Assembly: GCF_017094485.1 (NCBI RefSeq)
Contig: NZ_CP064786.1
Location: 496,001 to 560,000 of the forward strand
Source of the DNA: Natranaeroarchaeum sulfidigenes
GTDB lineage: Archaea; Halobacteriota; Halobacteria; Halobacteriales; Natronoarchaeaceae
Length of the DNA: 64,000 nucleotides
Direction of reading: 5' to 3'
The position numbers and the translations under genes are program-made. The notes beneath the pieces are model-generated. The model worked only from the letters and a program-made list of their open reading frames with translations. It was not told the origin of the DNA and did not search any database. Shown here in pieces: positions 58,271 through 64,000 of this stretch. Position 1 is the first letter of the stretch. The number at the start of each line of letters is the position of its first letter.

Positions 58271-59272
58271 CTACTGGGTGTCCTCGTAGAAGTACGATTC
58301 CAGGAATCGCGTGAGAGCGGTCGCACCCACCAGTGAGGTCGTTCCGGCCGGATCCTCCGTCGGGAGCACCTCCACGAGATCGACGGCACCGATCGCGTCG
58401 CACTCGCCGAGCAGGTCCGCAGCCCGGAGGAAATCGTTGCTGGTGATCCCGCCGGGCGAGGGCGTGCCGGTGCCGGGTGCAAACGAGGGATCCACGACGT
58501 CGATGTCCATCGTCAGATACACCTGATCGACACCGTCGGTCGCGTGCTCGATTGCCCCTTCGATACACGCTTCGATCCCCTTCTCGTGGACATCTCTCGC
58601 GAAGTCCACGTACAGTCCCTCGTCGTCGACGATATCGAGGAACTCCATGTCAGCATGGCCCCGGATCCCGACCATCGCGTGGTTCTCGTACCCGCCGTAC
58701 TCCGTCTCGTCGATCCGGGCCATCGGCGAGCCGTGGTAGTGTTCGCCGTAGAGGTCGCTCTCCCCCCAGGTATCCGTGTGTGCATCGAGATGGATCAGGC
58801 CGACATCGTCCTCGACGGCGTTGGCGTAGCCGACGAACGCCGGGTACGTGAGATAATGATCGCCGCCGATCATGATCGGCATCGTCTGTTCGGATACGGT
58901 TTCGGAAAACTCGACGACGGACTCGTAGGTAGCCTCGATATCGTTCGGAACGACCGGCGCGTCGCCACAGTCACGAAACGTGATCTCGTCGTAGGCCGCA
59001 CTTCGATCCGTCGCGATGTTGTAGGATTTCCTGTCGGACTCGAAGGTGTAGGATCCCCGACGGGCAGTTGCCGCGCGGAGCGCCTCCGGGCCGTACCGGG
59101 TTCCGGGCTTGTTCGATACTGCTCCATCGTAGGGGACACCGTACACTGCCGCGTCGACACTGTCGTCTATCTCCTCTGGTTCGGCGGTATCGGCCCCCAG
59201 AAACGTTTTGACACCGGAGTAGCCCGGACTATCACGATCTCTGAACTTCTCTTCTGGCTCAGCTCTGGCCAT
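58271..59272 (-). CDS. Ureohydrolase (agmatinase family), paralogue 2
   Basis: This 333-residue paralogue has intact metal ligands His139 (GGDH), Asp163/His165/Asp167 (DAHTD) and Asp256/Asp258 (MDID). It is closest to the third copy (59555) over its whole length, including the shared start GYSGVKTFLG against GYSGVKTFFG and an identical segment KPGTRYGPEA. ATG 59272 lies about 27 bases from the minus-strand TATA TTCATTAAC (about 59297-59305). It converges with paralogue 1. Confidence 0.87.
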   Translation of the reverse strand: MARAEPEEKFRDRDSPGYSGVKTFLGADTAEPEEIDDSVDAAVYGVPYDGAVSNKPGTRYGPEALRAATARRGSYTFESDRKSYNIATDRSAAYDEITFRDCGDAPVVPNDIEATYESVVEFSETVSEQTMPIMIGGDHYLTYPAFVGYANAVEDDVGLIHLDAHTDTWGESDLYGEHYHGSPMARIDETEYGGYENHAMVGIRGHADMEFLDIVDDEGLYVDFARDVHEKGIEACIEGAIEHATDGVDQVYLTMDIDVVDPSFAPGTGTPSPGGITSNDFLRAADLLGECDAIGAVDLVEVLPTEDPAGTTSLVGATALTRFLESYFYEDTQ

Positions 59273-59554
59273 ACTACCAACTGCCGCCGCATAGAGTTAA
59301 TGAACATAGTTCAAATAATACTTGCAGCAAGGCAAAGCATTAGGTACTAATAGGCATAGTTAGATACGATCGGTCAGCGGTTCGGTATTCTGATCACGGT
59401 TTGCAAAATTATTTACTCGCCGTTGCTGAACGTTCCTCAGAACGCCGGTGCTGTCAGCCGTGCCGCGGACCAAATTGTCGATCACCGGAATCGAGGCGCT
59501 ACTGTCTCTTCCTTGACGAGCGCCGACGCCATGAGCAGACGGGGGAGAGAGCGG

Positions 59555-60541
59555 TCACTCCTCGTAGAAGTACGACTCGAAGAACCGTGATAGCGCGTTC
59601 GCTCCGACCAGCGAGGTCGTTCCGGCCGGGTCCTCGGTCGGAAGCACCTCCACGAGATCGACGGCACCGATCGCGTCGCACTCACCGAGTCGGTCGGCCG
59701 CGCGGAGGAGGTCGTTACTGGTGATCCCGCCGGGAGCTGGCGTCCCGGTTCCCGGTGCGTACGACGGATCGACGACGTCGATATCCATCGTCAGGTAGAC
59801 GTGATCGACACCGTCCGTCGCGTGTTCGATAGCATTCTCGATGCAGGCTTCGATTCCCTTCTCGTGGACGTCTTTGGCGTATTCGATGTGGAGGCCCTCT
59901 TCGATCGCATCGAGGACTTCCATCCGACTGTGCCCCCGGATCCCGACCATCGCGTGGTTCTCGAGGCCACCGTATTCCGTGTCTGCGATACGACTCATCG
60001 GCGAGCCATGATAGTGCTCTCCGTAGAGGTCGCTCGATCCGATATCTTCGTGGGCATCCAGATGGATGATGCCGATATCGTCCTCGACCGCGTTAGCGTA
60101 CCCGACGAAGGCAGGATACGTGAGATAGTGATCCCCACCGATCATCACGGGCATCGCTTCTGTCGCGATCGTCTCGGCATACTCGACGACCGACTCGTAC
60201 GTCTCCTCGGTACTGTTTGGCGTAACAGGCGCGTCCCCACAGTCCCTGACCGTCACCCCATCGTAGGAGGCTGTTCGATCGGTTGCGATACTGTATCGCT
60301 TCTTATCGGAGTCGAAGACGCGCGAATAGCGGTTCGTCGCCGTTCGCACGGCCTCGGGTCCGTACCGTGTGCCCGGTTTGTTCGTTACGGCACCATCGTA
60401 GGGAACGCCGTACGCCGCGACATCGACAGTCCCGTCTAGCTCCTCCGGCTCCACGCTGTCGCCCCCAAAAAAGGTCTTGACGCCCGAGTATCCTGGTCGA
60501 TCCCTGTCCGCGAACCTGGTTGTTTGCTCTGATTTTGCCAC
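59555..60541 (-). CDS. Ureohydrolase (agmatinase family), paralogue 3
   Basis: This 328-residue paralogue has His138 (GGDH), Asp162/His164/Asp166 in DAHED, and the MDID pair, so the metal site is intact. It differs from copies 1 and 2 by a shortened, changed loop after the second motif (DAHEDIGSSDLYGEHYHG), which may alter the substrate pocket. It lies 282 bases upstream of paralogue 2 and downstream of the MFS gene on the same strand. Confidence 0.87.
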   Translation of the reverse strand: MAKSEQTTRFADRDRPGYSGVKTFFGGDSVEPEELDGTVDVAAYGVPYDGAVTNKPGTRYGPEAVRTATNRYSRVFDSDKKRYSIATDRTASYDGVTVRDCGDAPVTPNSTEETYESVVEYAETIATEAMPVMIGGDHYLTYPAFVGYANAVEDDIGIIHLDAHEDIGSSDLYGEHYHGSPMSRIADTEYGGLENHAMVGIRGHSRMEVLDAIEEGLHIEYAKDVHEKGIEACIENAIEHATDGVDHVYLTMDIDVVDPSYAPGTGTPAPGGITSNDLLRAADRLGECDAIGAVDLVEVLPTEDPAGTTSLVGANALSRFFESYFYEE

Positions 60542-60686
60542 AGTTGTACAAACATTCGTGCAGTCATATACGATATTGTTCCCGCCATTTTTGCGATGCG
60601 GCCTCGATATGGACGAATAGGTTTTTCATGACTCGGCAAGCCGGTGGCTGTCGTATTCCGAAGTCAGGATACTTGGAATCGACCGG

Positions 60687-61955
60687 TTAGTCCGCAGCTT
60701 CTACCGTGCTGTCAGTGCCGCCGGTTTTCGGGAACAGCTTCCCCGTCGAAACGTAGAGTCCTACGACCAGCGCAACGCCAGCAAACAGCGGGAACCCTGC
60801 AGAAACGGTGTACACCGGGACGAATCCGATACTCTCGATCAACGGTAACGCAATGATCGGGCCGAGCCCACCCCCGATATCGCTGAACACGTTAGTCGTC
60901 CCGCTCGCCCGTCCCATCCGCTCTTCCGGCGTGAGATCCGCAAGCAACGCCATGTAGGGGCCAAGTGTCCCACCCATGCCTGTGCCGATGACTACACACA
61001 CCGGAGCGAGCTGACGTGCCGACTCCGCCCACGGTAACAGCACGAATCCGACCGTCAGGAGACTCAGAAACACGAGCATGACGGGTACCCGCGAGTCCCA
61101 CGTATCGCTCGTTTTCCCACCGATCAACATCGACACGGCAGCCGACAACACGGTCAGCGCCATGAAGATCCCCGACGAGCCCTGCGCGTCGAACCCGAGC
61201 GCTCCGATACCGGTCGCCTCGAGGAAGAGCACGAGCGACGCAAACAGGACACCCATATACGCAAACCAGATGCCGAAGTTCACCAGGCCAAGCGTCAGCG
61301 TCGGGATGCTCGTGTCGATGTCCCACGGCTTGACCGATCGGCTCGTCCCGTCCTCGACGTGCGTTTCGGGAATCGTCCAGTACGCAAGGCCGGTGGCGAT
61401 GACGGCAAAGACAGCCGCCACGAAAAACGCCGCCGACATGCCGATGAGATCACTGACGACGCCGCCGACCAGCAGTCCGGTCGGGAAGCCGAGGATACTG
61501 CCGCCGCGAATGAGCCCCATTTTCATCCCCCGGGAGTCCCCGACGCTGACGTTTGCTGCGATCGTGTAGGAGGTCGCGAACGTGAGTGCACTGGCGGCCC
61601 CGAGGACGATCCGCGAGCCGAGGAACCACGCCTCCGGGAGCGGCACGTACAGTGCGACGATGTATCCAAACGTCGCGATGGCCTGGATTCCCAGACCGAG
61701 GACGTACGGGGTGCGCGCCCCGAACCGATCGACGATGGCTCCCGCCGGTGCACTACAGATGAGGCGTGAAAAGCGGTTTGCACTCAGTATGACCCCGACC
61801 AGAAACGGCGAGATCCCGAGGATCGTTCCGAGTGCCGGAAAGATGGGGAACACGACGCCGCCGCCAAAGCCCGAGAAGAACGTCGAAACGAGCAGCGAAA
61901 AAATGATGAACCACGAGGATCGCTCTGTCACTGCTCCCTCGTCGTTCTCGCTCAT
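60687..61955 (-). CDS. MFS transporter (DHA1-like)
   Basis: This 422-residue protein has 12 helices. It has SANRFSRLICSAPAGAIVDR and RFGARTPYVLG between helices 2 and 3, and LTPEERMGRASGTTNVFSDI in the second half. This fits drug:proton antiporter-like members. It lies between the ureohydrolases and the Eis-like gene, all on the minus strand. It may export the amine product or another cation. Confidence 0.87.
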   Translation of the reverse strand: MSENDEGAVTERSSWFIIFSLLVSTFFSGFGGGVVFPIFPALGTILGISPFLVGVILSANRFSRLICSAPAGAIVDRFGARTPYVLGLGIQAIATFGYIVALYVPLPEAWFLGSRIVLGAASALTFATSYTIAANVSVGDSRGMKMGLIRGGSILGFPTGLLVGGVVSDLIGMSAAFFVAAVFAVIATGLAYWTIPETHVEDGTSRSVKPWDIDTSIPTLTLGLVNFGIWFAYMGVLFASLVLFLEATGIGALGFDAQGSSGIFMALTVLSAAVSMLIGGKTSDTWDSRVPVMLVFLSLLTVGFVLLPWAESARQLAPVCVVIGTGMGGTLGPYMALLADLTPEERMGRASGTTNVFSDIGGGLGPIIALPLIESIGFVPVYTVSAGFPLFAGVALVVGLYVSTGKLFPKTGGTDSTVEAAD

Positions 61956-62003
61956 AGTGACACTCGGAACGGGGACCCGTGGTTCGTGACGCCGAAATCA
62001 GGG

Positions 62004-63197
62004 TCAGAACCGATCACGAATGTACACCGGTGTAGCGGGGAACAGCCGATCGAGCGTTTCGGTGGCGTTTCCAGTGGCATCCAGCCGCCCGGCCCGGGCG
62101 AGGGCGGTCGCCGAGCGATGTCCCACGGCGAGCTGGGAGAGCGCGGCGATATCGAGCCGTGCAGTCGGGTCCGCGACGGTCGGCTCACAACGGCCAGTAG
62201 CGTCGCTCACTGACAGACGGAATCGCCCGTCGTTCCAGTCGGCGAAATCGTCGCTAACCGACAGGACGATCTCGTCCTCGACCGCGGGATAGGAAAGTGC
62301 CGACAACGTCGATTCGACATCGACGACCCGAACCATCGGCCCCGTACTGAGCGTACACTCGACGTCGTCGGGCGATGTGAGGAGATCTCGAAACACGGAG
62401 TCGTCCGCCGCGTGGAACTCGATCGTATCCGCCTGCGAATCGTGGTTGTAACAGAACGCAAGCACGGCGTGTAACGCTTCCTCGTCCGTGTAGGCGAACT
62501 CCCTGACCTTCATCGTGCGACTGTGGTAGTCACCGGTGAAGCGAAACACGAGATACGCGCGGGGCTCGCCGTCCTTGAACCAGGCATACACGTAGGGGTC
62601 GTTGTCGCGGCTGTAACAGACACGGTGACGCCACCACTCGGCATCCCGTTCGATAGTCAGCGAGTAGTTGTCCGAGAACGACTCGTACACCGGTGCAACG
62701 GTATCGAACGAATCGACGCCGAGTTGTCTATACTCACCAGCAGCGCCGAGAGTCTCGGCCGCGAACGCGAGTGTTTCGACCGGACACTCGTAGTTCCGGA
62801 CTTCGTTGGCAGTATCCCACCCGAACGATCGATAGAAGCCGTAATCGAAGGGGCGAAGGATCGAGAAGTGCCGGTCCCGTTCCTCGTACTCGGTGAGCGT
62901 CTCCGCGAGGATCTCGGAGACGTAGCCGTTTCTGCGGTGTTCAGGCGGTGTGATGACCGAGGTCAGCCCCGCTCCGGGATGGGTCTGTCCGCGGACCGAG
63001 ACGTCGAACCAGTAGTGTCGACAGATTGCAACCGGCTCTTCCTCACCGTCGACGTACAGGCCGCGACGGTCCCCGATCGGTTTCCGAATATCGTCCGGAT
63101 CGAACTCCACGGGGCCGTTCTGCGGCCTGAACCCGTACTGCATGTACTCGTAGACCGTTTCCGCGCCGTCGTCGTCGATCTGTGTGTACTGGCCCAT
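62004..63197 (-). CDS. Eis-like GNAT N-acetyltransferase
   Basis: This protein of about 397 residues has an N-terminal GNAT domain with the acetyl-CoA loop VITPPEHRRNGYVSEILAET and DYGFYRSFGWDTANEVRNYE. A second GNAT-like domain and a C-terminal SCP2-like sterol-carrier domain follow, as in Eis. Eis acetylates amines of aminoglycosides, polyamines or peptides. The ATG at 63197 follows the ABC permease stop by one base, so the two are one operon. Acetylating amines such as agmatine or putrescine would fit the neighbourhood. Confidence 0.87.
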   Translation of the reverse strand: MGQYTQIDDDGAETVYEYMQYGFRPQNGPVEFDPDDIRKPIGDRRGLYVDGEEEPVAICRHYWFDVSVRGQTHPGAGLTSVITPPEHRRNGYVSEILAETLTEYEERDRHFSILRPFDYGFYRSFGWDTANEVRNYECPVETLAFAAETLGAAGEYRQLGVDSFDTVAPVYESFSDNYSLTIERDAEWWRHRVCYSRDNDPYVYAWFKDGEPRAYLVFRFTGDYHSRTMKVREFAYTDEEALHAVLAFCYNHDSQADTIEFHAADDSVFRDLLTSPDDVECTLSTGPMVRVVDVESTLSALSYPAVEDEIVLSVSDDFADWNDGRFRLSVSDATGRCEPTVADPTARLDIAALSQLAVGHRSATALARAGRLDATGNATETLDRLFPATPVYIRDRF

Positions 63198-63198
63198 A

Positions 63199-63993
63199 TT
63201 ACCAGAGCTGCCCATCAAGTTTGAAGTCGATAATCAGGATGATGCCAACTGTTACTACCATGTAGATCACGCTGATCGCCGCGATCGACGGGTCGTAGCC
63301 GTACCGCAGCATCGAGAATATCAGGATCGGGACCGTTTCCGTTCCCGGTCCGCTCACGAACAGCGCGACCAGATATTCGTTGAGGGAGATGATGAACACG
63401 AACAACAGCCCGATGACTACGTTGGATGCGATCAGCGGTACTGTGATGGTCCGGAGCGTCTGCGTCCGGCTCGCACCGAGGATTCGTGCGGCCTCCTCGA
63501 CTGCGCCGTCTATCTCGTCGAGACCGGAGCTGATCATGATAAACGGGAACGGCGAGAAGAGGACTCCATGAGCCAGCACGATCGCAAGAGTTGTCCCCCA
63601 GATATCGATGATCAGGAAAAACGCCATGAGTCCGACGGCGATGATGACCGGCGGTACCAGAATCGGGAGCACGGCCAGTCCCCAGATCGATTTCGAGTAG
63701 CGAATGTCGTATCGGTTGAGACCGAACGCAAGGGCACCACCGAGGGCTGTCGCGAGTATCGACGCCGCGACTGCGACAGTTACCGATAGCTGGATTGCAC
63801 TCAGCCAGTTTGCACTGCCCAGGATTTCAGCGTAGTACTGGAGGGAGAACCCTTCGGGTGGGAACTGCAGGAAATCACCGGCCGTAATCGATACGGCGAC
63901 GATGATCACCAGCGGTATAGCAAGCGCAAGGATCGCTATGGCGATGTACAGATTCGCCAGAATGGACCCGATAGACTGCCACGGAATCGACAA
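63199..63993 (-). CDS. Polyamine/iron-type ABC transporter permease (PotC-like), possibly 5' truncated
   Basis: This frame of at least 264 residues has six helices. The BPD permease EAA loop EEAARILGASRTQTLRTITV is followed by VPLIASNVVIGLLFVFIISL. Only a TTG at 63993 could start it inside the window, and the frame remains open to the edge, so the true start may lie beyond. PotC-like permeases work with PotA ATPase, PotB permease and PotD binding protein, which are presumably further upstream on the minus strand. The substrate may be a polyamine or guanidino compound, given the three ureohydrolases. Confidence 0.83.
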   Translation of the reverse strand: MSIPWQSIGSILANLYIAIAILALAIPLVIIVAVSITAGDFLQFPPEGFSLQYYAEILGSANWLSAIQLSVTVAVAASILATALGGALAFGLNRYDIRYSKSIWGLAVLPILVPPVIIAVGLMAFFLIIDIWGTTLAIVLAHGVLFSPFPFIMISSGLDEIDGAVEEAARILGASRTQTLRTITVPLIASNVVIGLLFVFIISLNEYLVALFVSGPGTETVPILIFSMLRYGYDPSIAAISVIYMVVTVGIILIIDFKLDGQLW

Positions 63994-64000
63994 TCCCGTA

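Overview
This window is a 64 kb stretch of a halophilic archaeon (class Halobacteria). The evidence is the high GC content, very acidic proteins, AT-rich TATA boxes 25-30 bases before leaderless start codons, twin-arginine lipoprotein signals, a PGF-CTERM S-layer protein, and haloarchaea-typical families (HalOD1, bat-type HTH, amphi-Trp, DUF7344-like). The genus cannot be resolved from the sequence alone. The window looks chromosomal and mostly housekeeping. I see no transposase, integrase or CRISPR array.

Layout. 1-6 kb: the 3' end of a phosphohexomutase, a TetR regulator, and an operon of a secreted CARDB-type protein with an RND/MMPL exporter. 6-9.5 kb: an S-layer protein that has no N-X-S/T sequon at all. 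9.5-11.4 kb: a small accessory patch (orphan RHH and DUF433 proteins, a winged-helix regulator and an unknown protein), most of it lying between two 37-bp direct repeats. 11.4-18.4 kb: PQQ-propeller lipoprotein, GH16 hydrolase, GT2 synthase, class III aminotransferase, PadR, amphi-Trp, Trm5. 18.4-18.8 kb: tRNA-Thr(CGT) followed by degenerate extra copies of its 3' end. 18.9-27.7 kb: purine permease, glutaredoxin, COG1395 regulator, ABC exporter, purD, trehalase, MFS. 27.7-28.6 kb: tandem repeats, strong hairpins and a HicBA toxin-antitoxin pair. 28.7-34 kb: YyaL, two AI-2E family proteins, MTH865-like and acidic small proteins. 34-37.3 kb: regulators (HalOD1, two divergent bat-type HTH proteins, DUF7344-like, UspA). 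37.3-45 kb: M50 protease and TraB operon, thioesterase, DUF6159, cytochrome bd oxidase (cydAB), 3-hydroxyacyl-CoA dehydrogenase. 45-49.4 kb: HhH protein, FBPase, a hairpin-rich intergenic region that may be an ncRNA, amphi-Trp, and a carboxyltransferase with an N-terminal epsilon/PccX-like extension. 49.5-56 kb: HemA-like reductase, a broken small gene, an exported heme protein and a 2Fe-2S ferredoxin in divergent orientation, and a second MMPL exporter. 56-64 kb: SDR, three ureohydrolase (agmatinase-family) paralogues, MFS, Eis-type acetyltransferase and a polyamine-type ABC permease.

Themes. (1) The last 7 kb read as a guanidino-compound or polyamine uptake and hydrolysis locus with three intact ureohydrolases. 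(2) Three loci carry a 22-30 codon mini-ORF placed to be leaderless and overlapping the start codon of a real gene (exported CARDB protein, cydA, fbp). This suggests translational coupling. (3) Several near-perfect palindromes sit in divergent promoter regions and are likely operators. (4) A run of GC-rich hairpins with identical 9-nt loops after fbp is the best candidate for an undescribed RNA.

All calls come from reading the sequence. No database search was run.
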